Assembly: GCF_029962835.1 (NCBI RefSeq)
Contig: NC_080583.1
Coordinates: 2,418,001-2,482,000, forward strand
Source: Magnolia sinica
Taxonomy: Eukaryota > Streptophyta > Magnoliopsida > Magnoliales > Magnoliaceae
Direction: 5' to 3'
Length of the DNA stretch: 64,000 nucleotides
The notes beneath the pieces are model-generated. The model had not been told where the DNA came from. It did no database searches and saw only the letters and a list, made by a program, of their open reading frames with translations. Positions 36,001-41,388 of the stretch are shown in pieces (the stretch's first letter is position 1; every line of letters begins with the position of its first letter). The translations under genes and the position numbers were made by a program.

Positions 36001-37439
36001 AAGCACTTAGAAATTGCACATGTGGCATATACTAACTCAAGTGAACTGACTAAATTATGGAACCCATGGTTGCTAAGCCAGTCCCAATATCAGATTGGTT
36101 GAATGCTCCTAACCTCTGACTTGCAGACACTTGTTAAAATAGGATCATTGGATATTTTTCATTTTTCACCATCCAATGGATATCCACAAATTGGAGAGTC
36201 AGATAATCAAATAAGCATAACTTTTGGTTCATGATGCATCTAATTATGGTTCCCAAGTTTAGATGTATCATCATCATCTAAGCCTTAACCTGATCCTTGT
36301 TCCAATTGGGATAAGGCTTAGATGGTGATGATGATTATACATCTCAACTGAGAACCATAATCCGTACAATTTAATTTGACTTTCTTATATGCCGTGTATG
36401 CAATTTCTAAGTAAAATTTAAGTACCTGCATTTCATCCATCACATTCCTCCAGAGTATCAAACTATTTCTCTAAGTCTGTAAGTGAACTGGATTGGAGTC
36501 CACCAATTTCCAACAGCAAATGCCACTGGATCAGGCGAATACTAAAGCCTTGTTTGGATGCACTTACTTCAAAGGGTGTTTCCGAAAAATGCGGTCTCAA
36601 ACGGCTTTTACAGTCTACTTCGATTGGTTTTTTTGGAGTCACTGTTTTAGCACCTATTTTGGCTTGTACAGTGCATCCAAAACACGACAACAAATGTCGT
36701 TTGGATCAAAACTGCATTTAGGCCTCGAATGCCCTTTTGGACTGTGCATCCAGATGGGTCCTAAACATTGTTATTTGGCAGAGTTTTTTATTTACTTTGA
36801 TCGTCTTGCTTAAGCTATTAGCTTCTTTCTCCTGAGACCAATCTTGAAAATTACAAACTTCTTTATATTGCCTTCTAACATTGTGCTATTCTGTGACTGA
36901 CCTCTTACAGTTATGTGGTGCTGTTGATTGAGAAAAAGGATCAAGAAGGCCAAGCTCAAGTTCTCTCAGCGGCTCTCGAAGTATTTCTTCTATACATTTG
37001 AAACTTCTGTTCCTAAAACTTCAATCCATGTTTACTATCCATTTTAAATCATTGGGTCACATAATTACTTTCTTCACAGATTGCAGAAGAGGGAAATCAA
37101 GATGCTGATTCAAAATTCCGGGCTCTTGTTGCCATCGGGTCTCTTGTATCCTTTGAAAATTGAGGTTATGTATGCCAGTGCTAACTGCTGCTGGTTTTAT
37201 TTTTCGTTTTTCATTTTCAATCATTGTTCTGAGAGTAGAAAGCTTCAAATGCAATTCAGAACTGTTTTCCACTTTTGTTGCCCTTGATCTAACCCTTAAA
37301 ACAGATGCTAGAGGGCCTCGTGAAAAGCATAGCTATAGACTTTGACGTTCATAGCATTGCCAAAGCTGCGAAAGCTTCAATCGAAGCGAAGATTGCTGAA
37401 GTGGGAGCCGACATTGAACTTGTCATCAAAGCTAACTAA
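308..37439 (+). CDS. PLAA: PLAA / Doa1-Ufd3 orthologue: WD40-PFU-PUL ubiquitin- and CDC48-binding protein, 22 exons
   Basis: PLAA/Doa1 proteins bind ubiquitin through the PFU domain and the C-terminus of the AAA ATPase CDC48/p97 through the PUL domain, acting in ubiquitin recycling and degradation. Twenty-two exons join in phase into 2283 nt, giving 760 residues plus TAA, about the length I recall for the Arabidopsis protein. Residues 1 to about 320 hold seven WD40 blades, opened in turn by AHEDD, VGHSS, KGHQL, EAHKA, AGHTD, VGHTS and EHPGC and closed by W-containing strands such as GTLKLWK and GSIRLWA. Residues about 340-460 are the PFU domain ([48 protein letters not shown]). Residues about 485-755 are the helical PUL domain, ending in [10 protein letters not shown]. 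The start is the first ATG in frame with the WD40 region. No frameshift or internal stop was found. Exon joins rest on reading frame, GT-AG ends and family similarity, not on transcripts. Confidence 0.95.
490..735. repeat. Foldback-repeat arm, family C, in PLAA intron 1
   Basis: The stretch beginning TTTGATACTCTGCTAGAGTG is one arm of a repeat family also seen at 54378-54500 and 55700-55830, and as both arms at about 35965-36470. Shared landmarks are GATACTCTG, GTGTGATGGAT and an AAATTGCATACGTGG-like stretch. It is probably a decayed non-autonomous DNA transposon. The rest of intron 1 to about 1820 is AT-rich, with a C-run and A-rich tract at 1410-1460 and no recognised gene. Confidence 0.55.
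1827..2010. repeat. Imperfect tandem duplication, period 92 nt
   Basis: A unit containing CTAGTGTGCAGGCTTGTTTG begins at about 1827 and again at about 1919, with the same downstream order of motifs (GTGTTCCTAC, CTGTTTGTACATG). The two copies differ by scattered changes and a small deletion. Confidence 0.75.
2515..2740. mobile_element. Au-SINE-like fragment in PLAA intron 1
   Basis: Begins with a CATCATCATTATTGTCTAAG-type run followed by GCCTTATCCCAATTACCTGG and GGTTGGCTACA. This order resembles the widespread plant Au SINE family as I remember it. Related pieces are near 17690, 36262-36345 and 53525-53700. Its ends and target duplication were not resolved. Confidence 0.45.
2882..3216 (+). 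CDS. PLAA: PLAA exon 2
   Basis: The longest exon, residues 21 to 132, covering WD40 blades 1-3 ([40 protein letters not shown]). The acceptor is TTATTAG. It ends two bases into a codon before GTATTT. Intron 2 that follows is 12.3 kb, the largest in the gene. Confidence 0.95.
3618..4445. repeat. CGATAT-rich repeat tract in PLAA intron 2
   Basis: Starts with three 20-nt units (TATCCCCGATATTATCGAAA type, 3624-3680) and continues with many GATATT, TATCG and CCAATATT elements on both strands. Related sequence lies at 8095-8285 and around 20000-21150. A GGATGG minisatellite is embedded at about 4155-4215. It may be a low-copy satellite or the body of a foldback element, and it has no coding content. 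Intron sequence from 4450 to about 5700 is AT-rich and unassigned. Confidence 0.6.
5718..5798. repeat. (TA)n(GA)n microsatellite
   Basis: A short TA run passes directly into a long pure AG run ending at about 5798. It is a plain compound microsatellite in intron 2. Confidence 0.97.
5803..5913. repeat. Three tandem 37-nt units with internal hairpin
   Basis: Units start at 5803, 5840 and 5877, and are nearly identical (one C/T change in the first). Each contains TCTCCT and AGGAGA as complementary arms around a 14-nt loop. The array begins a few bases after the microsatellite. Confidence 0.95.
5925..6154. repeat. Family B dispersed repeat, next to the duplicated segment
   Basis: Two successive versions of the CCACTCCAACCATTAGATGC motif with upstream CCCACTGTGATGTTTATGTG. 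The family recurs at 7655-7730, 12290-12390 and 14160-14960. It ends exactly where the 1.9-kb duplicated segment begins. Confidence 0.65.
7099..7421 (+). mobile_element. 5'-truncated LINE 3' end, copy 1
   Basis: About 320 nt ending in an A-run, flanked by GGGTACCCTTTTCTTGA (7082-7098) and GGGCACCCTTTTCTTGA (7422-7438), a 17-bp target duplication with one mismatch. Translation in the second copy gives [16 protein letters not shown] followed by [16 protein letters not shown], which resembles the C-terminal end of plant LINE ORF2. Confidence 0.8.
7732..8094 (+). pseudogene. Chimeric plastid-derived fragment atpI::rps8, copy 1
   Basis: 7732 to about 8001 encodes part of plastid ATP synthase subunit a (AtpI): EYVLEF, then [19 protein letters not shown] and [15 protein letters not shown]. 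At about 8001 it switches without a frame break to plastid ribosomal protein S8 ([20 protein letters not shown]). A TAA at 8074-8076 replaces a Lys codon of rps8. It has no start codon, promoter or complete domain, so it is a transferred fragment inside an intron rather than a gene. In typical angiosperm plastomes these two genes are far apart, so the junction arose during or after transfer. Confidence 0.85.
8095..8285. repeat. CGATAT-rich repeat tract
   Basis: Begins TTCGAAATATCGATACTATC right after the truncated plastid fragment and is rich in short inverted CGATAT and GCGATA motifs. It is related to 3618-4445. The following 300 nt (8290-8585) are unassigned. Confidence 0.6.
8586..9085. mobile_element. 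Family A foldback element
   Basis: The left arm contains GGGCCCACCGTGAATGTATG and CCACACCGTCCAACTG. The right arm is its decayed inverse (GGAGTGGATAAAATATATAA and ATCATGGTGGACATCAC). The middle holds GTGGACCATACCATATGAAA and its inverse. It is typical of the palindromic non-autonomous elements that recur throughout this window. Confidence 0.6.
9105..9500. mobile_element. Family A foldback element, GTTAC-arm subtype
   Basis: The left arm has CAACTTGGTGTTACGC and GGGTCCACGTTGATGATATG. The right arm has GCAAGTTGGACTCCTTGTGA and a decayed inverse of the first. The internal GGTGGACCACACCACATTAA is paired with an inverse near 9335. It is similar to the better-preserved element at 13583-14110. Confidence 0.5.
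9500..10110 (+). other. Unassigned intron segment with LTR-like promoter sequence
   Basis: No gene was found. GTATATAAGTTCTTTCATTC at about 9898 followed by TCTTGTAATGAATAGGAATT looks like the promoter and terminator region of a Copia-type LTR. I could not find matching ends or a target duplication, so this is only a possible solo LTR remnant. Confidence 0.3.
10111..12038. repeat. 1.93-kb duplicated segment, copy 2
   Basis: Second copy of the segment at 6155-8094. It differs by scattered substitutions and an 11-nt deletion at the left edge of the plastid fragment. At its right edge it runs uninterrupted into the rest of the plastid rps8 sequence, which suggests it is the parental copy. Confidence 0.9.
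11052..11377 (+). mobile_element. 5'-truncated LINE 3' end, copy 2
   Basis: Same insertion as at 7099-7421, with duplicated targets at 11035-11051 and 11378-11394. Because both copies share the insertion and its target duplication, the LINE landed before the segment was duplicated. The fragment encodes [20 protein letters not shown] without a stop until after CNLFFFFR. Confidence 0.8.
11684..12232 (+). pseudogene. Chimeric plastid-derived fragment atpI::rps8, copy 2 (longer)
   Basis: 11684-11945 matches an internal part of plastid atpI ([46 protein letters not shown]). From about 11946 the sequence is plastid rps8, continuing past the TAA at 12018-12020 ([12 protein letters not shown] in another frame, then CTCGACTAGAAGGAATTAGA near its end) to about 12232. 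The rps8 part has at least one frame disruption and several stops. The first 110 codons are open and cross the atpI-rps8 junction in frame. It is a nuclear plastid insertion, not a functional gene. Confidence 0.87.
12245..12420. repeat. Family B dispersed repeat fragment
   Basis: Contains CCCACCATGATGTGTTCATG and GAAATCCACTCGGACCATTA, the family B landmarks seen at 5925 and 14160. Its ends are not resolved. Confidence 0.5.
12445..13582. mobile_element. Large composite family A foldback element
   Basis: The outer arms match in inverted orientation. The left arm starts GCAATTGGAAGCAGATTACA and includes GCCACACACCACTGACC; the right arm ends TTTGCTTCCAATTGTGG and includes GACCTCC-type sequence inverted near 13540. 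Between them lie two head-to-tail copies of the usual family A body (12520-12950 and 13090-13530), separated by about 100 nt of GA-rich sequence. Long imperfect arms suggest a Mutator-like non-autonomous element. Confidence 0.6.
13583..14112. mobile_element. Family A foldback element, GTTAC-arm subtype, nested in the larger element
   Basis: The 5' end GGAGCGGATTAAGTGTTACA pairs with the 3' end TGTAATCTGCTCC. Inside this, CAACACCTTAGTGGGTGTTA pairs with GACACCAAGGTGTTACC. It is flanked by CAATTGTGG on the left and CAATTGCAG on the right, an imperfect 9-bp candidate target duplication of Mutator-like length. The target lies in the terminal sequence of the preceding element. Confidence 0.65.
14160..14960. 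repeat. Cluster of family B repeat fragments
   Basis: Several partial copies in both orientations: GTGGCCCACTGTGATGTTTA at 14177, GATCCACTCCAGCCATTAGA at about 14538, GAAATCCACTCCAACCATTA near 14691, and the inverse GGTGGATTTCACATAAACAC at 14429 and 14908. No coding sequence is present. Confidence 0.6.
15050..15090. repeat. (CA)n(TG)n palindromic microsatellite
   Basis: CACACACACATG passes into a TG run ending at about 15085. The flanking CGTTGCTTACCCCTTCTCAT resembles sequence near 5655, where another microsatellite lies. Confidence 0.9.
15545..15648 (+). CDS. PLAA: PLAA exon 3
   Basis: Residues 132-166, closing blade 3 (NIRRWKEG) and opening blade 4 ([21 protein letters not shown]). It is flanked by TTGTAG and GTATCA, and it restores the frame left by exon 2 after the 12.3-kb intron. 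Confidence 0.93.
15649..18063 (+). other. PLAA intron 3
   Basis: 2.4 kb, T-rich at 15740-16040, with short ATTTT and TTTATTTA runs. It contains the LTR-like segment at 16435-16965 and a SINE-like fragment near 17690-17760 (CATAGCCTTATCCCAGCTAA). The remainder shows no recognisable gene or element. Confidence 0.7.
16435..16965 (+). mobile_element. LTR-like segment related to the 55990-56749 solo LTR
   Basis: Repeats of CTCGACCGGTTGAGG and CTCGACTAGTCGAGG precede GGTTTCGCAGAGGTG and a TATA box in AAACTATAAATAGG (about 16652). The same order, inverted, occurs in the solo LTR at 55990-56749. The tail CAAATCCCCAAC fits a Copia LTR 3' end. Exact ends and a target duplication were not found. Confidence 0.6.
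18064..18132 (+). CDS. PLAA: PLAA exon 4
   Basis: Residues 167-189 ([22 protein letters not shown]), the end of blade 4 and the start of blade 5. The acceptor is TATCTAG and the donor GTCAGT. Confidence 0.93.
18582..18642 (+). CDS. PLAA: PLAA exon 5
   Basis: Residues 190-209 ([20 protein letters not shown]), blade 5. The acceptor is CTGTGCAG and the donor GTGAGT. A G-rich run lies about 40 nt into the following intron. Confidence 0.93.
19260..20116 (-). mobile_element. LINE fragment with RNase H-like domain, minus strand, interrupted
   Basis: On the minus strand 19589-19314 encodes [26 protein letters not shown] and [16 protein letters not shown], the pattern of the RNase H-like domain at the C-terminus of plant LINEs. 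An upstream open piece ([20 protein letters not shown]) lies on the other side of the inserted 19616-19923 element. The T-rich tract at about 19205-19255 could be the inverted A-tail. Confidence 0.65.
19616..19923 (-). mobile_element. Small LTR-like element, family D copy 1, with 5-bp target duplication
   Basis: 308 bp, flanked on both sides by CGTTA (19611-19615 and 19924-19928). On the minus strand it starts TGATGCATAAC and ends CCCGCATTA. It shares GCTCTAAAAGCTCGAACTG and the TGTGAAAATGCCCC end with the copy at 31955-32305. A 5-bp duplication with TG-type ends fits a solo LTR or TRIM element. Confidence 0.75.
22044..22183 (+). CDS. PLAA: PLAA exon 6
   Basis: Residues 210-256, end of blade 5 and blade 6 ([33 protein letters not shown]). 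The acceptor is ATGACAG. The donor GTTCTT is weak, but the join is the only one that keeps both frame and family similarity. Confidence 0.92.
22622..22811 (+). CDS. PLAA: PLAA exon 7
   Basis: Residues 257-319, blade 7 ([27 protein letters not shown]) and the start of the linker. The acceptor is CACTGCAG and the donor GTATGA. Confidence 0.94.
23420..23481 (+). CDS. PLAA: PLAA exon 8
   Basis: Residues 320-340 ([20 protein letters not shown]), the conserved linker between WD40 and PFU. The acceptor is TTGCATCAG and the donor GTTTTA. Confidence 0.92.
23482..25098 (+). other. PLAA intron 8
   Basis: 1.6 kb of ordinary T-rich intron sequence. No transposon ends, repeats or coding segments were recognised. 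Confidence 0.6.
25099..25187 (+). CDS. PLAA: PLAA exon 9
   Basis: Residues 341-370, start of the PFU domain ([25 protein letters not shown]). The acceptor is GTGATCAG and the donor GTACGA. It ends in phase 0. Confidence 0.94.
25293..25400. mobile_element. Short MITE with terminal inverted repeats in intron 9
   Basis: About 108 bp bounded by GGCCCTGTTTGGTAGACGC and GGTGCCTACCAAACAGGGCC, which pair almost perfectly. It is flanked on the right by TTA. The left flank is AAA, so a Harbinger-type TTA duplication is not intact. An internal AGCTCATTTT is repeated. Confidence 0.8.
25675..26641 (+). mobile_element. 5'-truncated LINE with 12-bp target duplication in intron 9
   Basis: Flanked by AACACTACTGAC at 25663-25674 and 26642-26653, and ends in an A-run (26623-26641). 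Translated pieces include [36 protein letters not shown] and [16 protein letters not shown], the zinc-finger (zf-RVT) and C-terminal part of plant LINE ORF2. Several stops and frameshifts show decay. The intact target duplication supports a separate insertion event. Confidence 0.9.
27175..27247 (+). CDS. PLAA: PLAA exon 10
   Basis: Residues 371-394 ([21 protein letters not shown]), PFU domain. The acceptor is GATTCCAG and the donor GTAAAG. Intron 10 after it is only 95 nt. Confidence 0.93.
27343..27402 (+). CDS. PLAA: PLAA exon 11
   Basis: Residues 395-414 ([20 protein letters not shown]), a hallmark stretch of the PFU domain. The acceptor is GTTTTTCAG and the donor GTAATC. Confidence 0.94.
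27715..27861 (+). CDS. PLAA: PLAA exon 12
   Basis: Residues 415-463 ([40 protein letters not shown]), end of PFU. The acceptor is TGTTTCCAG and the donor GTAAGC. The open frame runs on upstream into intron 11 for about 85 nt, but that part lacks family similarity. Confidence 0.93.
27984..28022 (+). CDS. PLAA: PLAA exon 13
   Basis: Residues 464-476 ([13 protein letters not shown]), a short exon in the PFU-PUL linker. The acceptor is GTTGCAG and the donor GTATGT. Confidence 0.9.
28210..28247 (+). CDS. PLAA: PLAA exon 14
   Basis: Residues 477-489 ([13 protein letters not shown]), another very short linker exon. The acceptor is CATAGCAG and the donor GTACTT. It ends in phase 0. Confidence 0.9.
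28463..28549 (+). CDS. PLAA: PLAA exon 15
   Basis: Residues 490-518 ([23 protein letters not shown]), start of the PUL domain. The acceptor is GATTTCAG and the donor GTAAAG. Confidence 0.93.
28944..29109 (+). CDS. PLAA: PLAA exon 16
   Basis: Residues 519-573 ([37 protein letters not shown]), PUL domain helices. The acceptor is TTTTGCAG and the donor GTTGGT. Confidence 0.94.
29325..29402 (+). CDS. PLAA: PLAA exon 17
   Basis: Residues 574-599 ([18 protein letters not shown]), PUL domain. The acceptor is GATGCAG and the donor GTATTT. Intron 17 (3.6 kb) after it contains a decayed LINE with nested insertions. Confidence 0.93.
30557..31106. mobile_element. Harbinger-like non-autonomous element inside the LINE
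   Basis: 550 bp flanked by TAA on both sides (30554-30556, 31107-31109). Terminal repeats are GGGCCTGTTTGATTTTCC and GGAAATCAAACACGCCC. Removing it restores the LINE order (RRKAP, then a [12 protein letters not shown]-like stretch). The interior resembles family A (CCACACCGTTCATCCATTAT, GTGGACCACACCATACG). A second copy lies at 48696-49243. Confidence 0.85.
31955..32305 (+). mobile_element. Small LTR-like element, family D copy 2, inside the LINE
   Basis: 351 bp flanked by GCACA (31950-31954 and 32306-32310). It starts TGATGCAGGACAATTAACC and ends AATGCCCCTGCATTA. Related to 19616-19923 in opposite orientation. Contains two copies of GTGGGCCCCAAATCACATGG about 125 nt apart. Confidence 0.8.
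32996..33132 (+). CDS. PLAA: PLAA exon 18
   Basis: Residues 600-645 ([30 protein letters not shown]), PUL domain. The acceptor is GCACAG and the donor GTCAGT. Confidence 0.94.
33133..33966 (+). other. PLAA intron 18
   Basis: 834 nt with T-rich runs near 33220-33250 and 33536-33552. No element or gene recognised. Confidence 0.6.
33967..34043 (+). CDS. PLAA: PLAA exon 19
   Basis: Residues 646-670 ([21 protein letters not shown]), PUL domain. The acceptor is CTTGCAG and the donor GTAAGT. Confidence 0.93.
34110..35241. mobile_element. Harbinger-like element with a nested foldback element in intron 19
   Basis: Ends GGGGCCATTTGGATGCTCA and TGAGCATCCTAATGGCCTC pair at 16 of 19 positions, and TAA flanks both sides (34107-34109, 35242-35244). 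The interior has repeated TAACGGCC and GGCCGTTATGG units (34430-34600, 35010-35040), interrupted by the foldback at 34603-35003. No transposase coding sequence was seen. Confidence 0.7.
34603..35003. mobile_element. Nested palindromic foldback element, family A short subtype
   Basis: The arms run GATTGCGTCCTACCC... and ...GGGTAGGACACAATC, then CTCTAGCCACGAACAGG against CCCGTTCGTGGCTAGAG, and inward through the GTGGACCACACCA motif. A possible target duplication is CCTTTAC at 34593-34599 and 35004-35010, a few bases short of the usual Mutator length. A similar short element lies at 60060-60350. Confidence 0.75.
35865..35940. repeat. Tandem duplication of 38 nt
   Basis: ATGGTGGATCAACGTTATGG plus 18 nt is followed immediately by a copy with one G/C change and a last-base difference. 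Confidence 0.92.
35965..36470. mobile_element. Family C foldback element with internal hairpin
   Basis: Left-arm landmarks TGTGATACTC, CACTTAGAAATTGCACATG and GGCATATAC appear inverted on the right as GCCGTGTATGCAATTTCTAA and CATTCCTCCAGAGTATCA. At the centre (36243-36360) ATTATGGTTC and the SINE-like CATCATCATCTAAGCCTTA pair with TAAGGCTTAGATGGTGATGA and GAACCATAAT. Single arms of the family lie at 490-735, 54378-54500 and 55700-55830. Confidence 0.65.
36546..36761. mobile_element. Tourist-like MITE in intron 19
   Basis: 216 bp flanked by TAA (36543-36545, 36762-36764). The ends AGCCTTGTTTGGATGCAC and GTGCATCCAGATGGGTCC form imperfect terminal inverted repeats. The size and TAA target fit a PIF/Harbinger MITE. 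Confidence 0.75.
36911..36980 (+). CDS. PLAA: PLAA exon 20
   Basis: Residues 671-694 ([18 protein letters not shown]), PUL domain. The acceptor is CTCTTACAG and the donor GTATTT. Confidence 0.94.
37080..37145 (+). CDS. PLAA: PLAA exon 21
   Basis: Residues 695-716 ([20 protein letters not shown]), PUL domain. The acceptor is CTTCACAG. The donor is GTATCCTTT, matching the minor-spliceosome U12 donor consensus. Confidence 0.93.
37146..37304 (+). other. PLAA intron 21, candidate U12-type (minor spliceosome) intron
   Basis: The 159-nt intron starts GTATCCTTT, a match to the U12 donor consensus RTATCCTTT. Near the acceptor, CCTTGAT (resembling the branch consensus CCTTRAY) lies about 17 nt before the end. 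It ends CAG. The donor is convincing and the branch site is weaker. Confidence 0.55.
37305..37439 (+). CDS. PLAA: PLAA exon 22, terminal exon
   Basis: Residues 717-760 ([34 protein letters not shown]) and the TAA stop at 37437-37439. The acceptor is TAAAACAG. The C-terminus has the alanine- and lysine-rich helix typical of the family. Confidence 0.94.
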   Translation: MLEGLVKSIAIDFDVHSIAKAAKASIEAKIAEVGADIELVIKAN

Positions 37440-38040
37440 CTTGCTTAATCCACCAGGTGAGTTGGTATGGATTTTAGGGCATGGGCCCCAACATGTAGTG
37501 CCCACGTCATATCTGGGCTGAATGAGAAAAACAAAACAAAAAAGAAAGACACAAAAAAGAAAGACACCATTTTCCTGATCGACATCATGTAATATCTTCT
37601 TCTCTAATGAGAGGTTGAAATAGAGAGCGATCAACTACACCCACGAAGATTCAGAAAGAGATGCATTCATGTGCGAGATTGAGAAAACAAAGTTCATCTA
37701 ACGTAGCATATGGTCGAGGAATTTCATATTCATTGAGTTGCATTTATGAATTTCACCTGTCCATAGTTGTCATTACTTGTCAGCAACCATTTTCGGCCAT
37801 GGAAAAGTTAGCCATGACAGCAACCAGGTTGAGGTGATGTTTCATAAATGCATTGGACATTTTGGGATCATGGAAATGTTCTTGGCAGGCAAGGTTGGTG
37901 AGTTGAATTTGTTATTATTATTATTATTTAGAGAGTTTCCAAAAGTAATGAAAATGACCATCATACACAAGATATTTTGCTGAAGTAATATTTTGCTATA
38001 ATTTCAGAATATTTTTGGATGGGAATTGACATGATAGAGG
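37440..38040 (+). other. Probable 3' untranslated region of PLAA
   Basis: Follows the stop codon. There is no canonical AATAAA in a convincing position, so the cleavage site cannot be placed. No open frame or repeat is notable. Confidence 0.4.
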
Positions 38041-38060
38041 CCTTCCTTAACCTCACACAT

Positions 38061-38170
38061 GGCATGGTAGGCAGATGATTCAGACTCTATTCAACTAGTG
38101 GATCCGAACACATGGCCCATGGCATGGTAGGTAGAGGATCTGGACCGTACATCTAGTGGATCCGATCACA
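38061..38170. repeat. Imperfect tandem repeat, period about 60 nt
   Basis: GGCATGGTAG (38061 and 38121) and CTAGTGGATCCGA (38095 and 38153) recur in the same order. Confidence 0.7.
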
Positions 38171-40049
38171 GATAGCTTCTGGCACCGATGTTCTTCCATG
38201 GATGGTGAAAGGCAAAATAAGATAACGATGGACTGTCTGTCTTATTGGTGTGGCTTTTGAACCATGGGCCATCTGAGGCAGATCCTACTGGGTGGATGAT
38301 CCTTGCCATGTGGACTGGAAGGGCCCACTACCATATCACAATTGAGGTGTGGCTTACAGGGCACCGGCACCGTGGTGTGATGGGCTGCTGTGAATCCAAT
38401 CCATTCAGACCATCGCATACACTCCATGCTCACTGTAGAAACGAAAAATAGGTCAATGCCAAACTTATGTGGGCCACATCATGGACTCATTTTATCGTGC
38501 CTAAGCCCTTTAAATCAGATTGTGTGACCCACCTTGGTTTTGGAATGACCTGATTTTTGGTGTCTCTTCATCCTAGTGGGGCACGTTTGATGAATGGATG
38601 GTCGTCCCTTCCCATCCGTTCCTTGTCTGGCCCACCTGGGTTTCCATTCGGGCTGATTTTCGGCTGGTTTCCATTCGGTCTGATTTTCGCCCCAGAGCCG
38701 GACATCAATGATTGCCCCCTTTTTGGGGGGTAATGGTGCCATATGAGTGCGTCTCCTTTCGATGGGTGATGTCTGCAAATCTGGCCGTTGATCTAGTGGG
38801 CCCCACTTTGGATGGGTGATGTCTGCAAATTTTTGTCATTTGTTTTCTAGTTCTATTTGTTGGGACCTTCCCAGCAGTTGGAAGCCTTAGGTCTGGATTG
38901 TGCAATGTCCCACTTCGATTATTTGGGTTCCTGCTAGTTTTGTTTTAAGTGCTTCCACTGTATCTTCATGGCTTTAAGAGTCTAGTCTCCCAGATGACTC
39001 GTCTGAGTTGACTCGGTTGGAATGTTGGATACCTGAGACTTAGAGCCTTGTGCTGACTCAGAATGACACGAAGCACCTGGACGAGTTGCTGCAGGCTTGG
39101 GTGATTCGGCACGACCTGAGGGACTCATCTGGCTGTGAATTGTACAATGTACTCGGATTTTTGTAATGGCAAGTGGGGCTATTGTCTGGCAATCTGGACC
39201 GTTGGTGTGTTGTTGATGGCACAATTTCCAGATTGGAATATATTGGGAACTTTTCCCTCTTGAGTGTAGGCCATCAGTGTATTTCAATATTTTTCTTCAT
39301 AAAGAATTACACAACACGTAGCCCATCTGGGAATATTTTGTGACATGCTTCATTTAAGATGCTATAAAAGATAGACTAATGGTTTAGATTACTGAAGCAT
39401 GGTCCCCATCCGTCAGAATTAGAGACCGAATCAGCCGAGTTGCCTCCAAATCGTCAGGTATGACATGACTCAATACATATAGAGTCGGTTTGAGTCAGGA
39501 ATCTTAAACCAATGGTCACAGATGCAAATGGGCTCTGTTATTCACATGGTTGCCACTTGCAGAGACAGCCCTTGTTATCAATAACCCTTTCTAAAGTTAA
39601 ATAGGGGTTGTTTAAAAGGGCTTACGGTATGTATTTTTGGGTTGAAACTCTAGAAAATCGATGCAAGCATGTACTTCTTCACGTCAACAACGGCTCCTAT
39701 TTTCTGCGGCAAGGCTATCTTTTTTCCGTTCTCATTAACCCAGAAAATTCCCTGCTAGCTTTCGTATGCGGAAATTCAAGTAATTTCTTCACATGTTTTA
39801 TGCATGGAGGAGATCAAAATCATTCATTTGCTATTTCCAATAGCGAGTGGGCCATGGTCTAAAAGTGGTGATGTTTGGGCTATTTTAGACCTTTGACTGG
39901 TGGCATAAAAATCAATATTTAAAAGCCAAAAGTCAGCTATAGGGTCTGAAAAGGTCCGTTTATTAGATTGATTAAGAATAGTCTAATCAAACCAATTTTT
40001 TATCAGTGTCCTGTCAATCGAGGGTCCACATTGAATATTTCTTAAGAAG

Positions 40050-40131
40050 GAAACATAGGATGTGGTGACACATCTTTCCATATAAGCTATGAAACATAGG
40101 ATGTGGTGACACATCTTTCCATTAAAGCTAT
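40050..40131. repeat. Tandem duplication of 41 nt
   Basis: GAAACATAGGATGTGGTGAC and the next 21 nt occur twice in a row, with one small difference near AAGCTATG. Confidence 0.93.
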
Positions 40132-40601
40132 GAACGTGTACAGAATACAAACTAATCAGGCAATTTGAATGAGGGTAGGGGTTAGTCATTCCAAATAGTT
40201 TTTTTTTTAATTTTTAAAACCAGTAATTGTTGTCAATGTATTTCTCATTAATGGAGCAAAGATAAACAAATTAAAATAGAAGAAAGCTAGAAAATTGTTA
40301 AATTTGTTGAATTTTCTTGATTTATAGATGATGCTCAGCACAATCGGCAAATTAACAAATAAAAACAAGAAAAATACTTGAACCACTCGCATAGACAAAT
40401 GATCTAGGAAAATGGTCACCAAGATTTGACTAAAACATTTGATCTTCCAAGTAGGGACTCAGTTGATCAGTATCTAAAAACAAAAAGTTGTAGATCTTTA
40501 TCCTACTTCTATGGTACTGCTTTGGTGATGGTGGATAATAGCAATCTAATCCAAACCTAAAACATTCTGTAGTATGGATGGACAGAAGTAAATGGACTAA
40601 A

Positions 40602-40603
<2 letters not shown>

Positions 40604-40635
<32 letters not shown>
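40604..40635. repeat. (AC)n microsatellite
   Basis: About 16 uninterrupted AC units. Confidence 0.97.
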
Positions 40636-40637
<2 letters not shown>

Positions 40638-41388
40638 AATTGTAAAGATAGATTGTGTATGGCATGAGCTAGGAGCTCTTTATCGCGTTTTCCTTTTATA
40701 ACTTTGGGAGGTGGTAAATCCTCACTGGGTTTCCTTACTGATCTAGGATTCTTTGTAATCATGACATTGAATTGTTCTTTGATCATCCTATCTTGCCCAA
40801 GACATCTAATATCAAAAACTATTTTCAATTCATCCGTGGATCTTTAGGGTTTTGTCTCATTCGATTTGGTTACAAACCGTTTTCATATCTCCTCTTATCG
40901 TGATCATGAAAATCTGTATATTTGATGGGACTAGTCCTGCTAGATCCAAATTGGGATCATATTCTATCCACTCAAATATTAGTCTGATTTTTAAATCTTC
41001 GTACTTGCCTGAAGAGCTCCAAACATCTATAGGAAGATCTTCGATTTTGGAAGGATTGCGAGAGATGGCCTTACTGAGCATATCCGAATATGTAAGAAGA
41101 TCCTTGCCTCAGTGAATCTTTCATAGATGTGATAAGCACGTTGCCTTAGCCAAGTGCTACATGTCATTCATTGCTTCATTTCTTATTGAAATATGCATAA
41201 AATTTTGCACCACTTTAATTTTGGTAGGTGAAATGTCGTAGAAGGATAATGGCAAAAAATATCGTCAGGTGCGAGTGTGATTCTTTCATTATTATACGCG
41301 TAGTGTGACATATGGCGACATCTTATTGGTCCATAAGAGTATGTCAAAATGAGTGTAAACACTTCTTATCGGGGATTTTTTGTGCATG

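Noticed and set aside
40430-41081. Two minus-strand open frames (132 and 74 codons) with protein-like composition
   Set aside because: No domain or family could be recognised, they are in different frames and one runs through an AC microsatellite. They may be remnants of a mobile element, but this is not supported.
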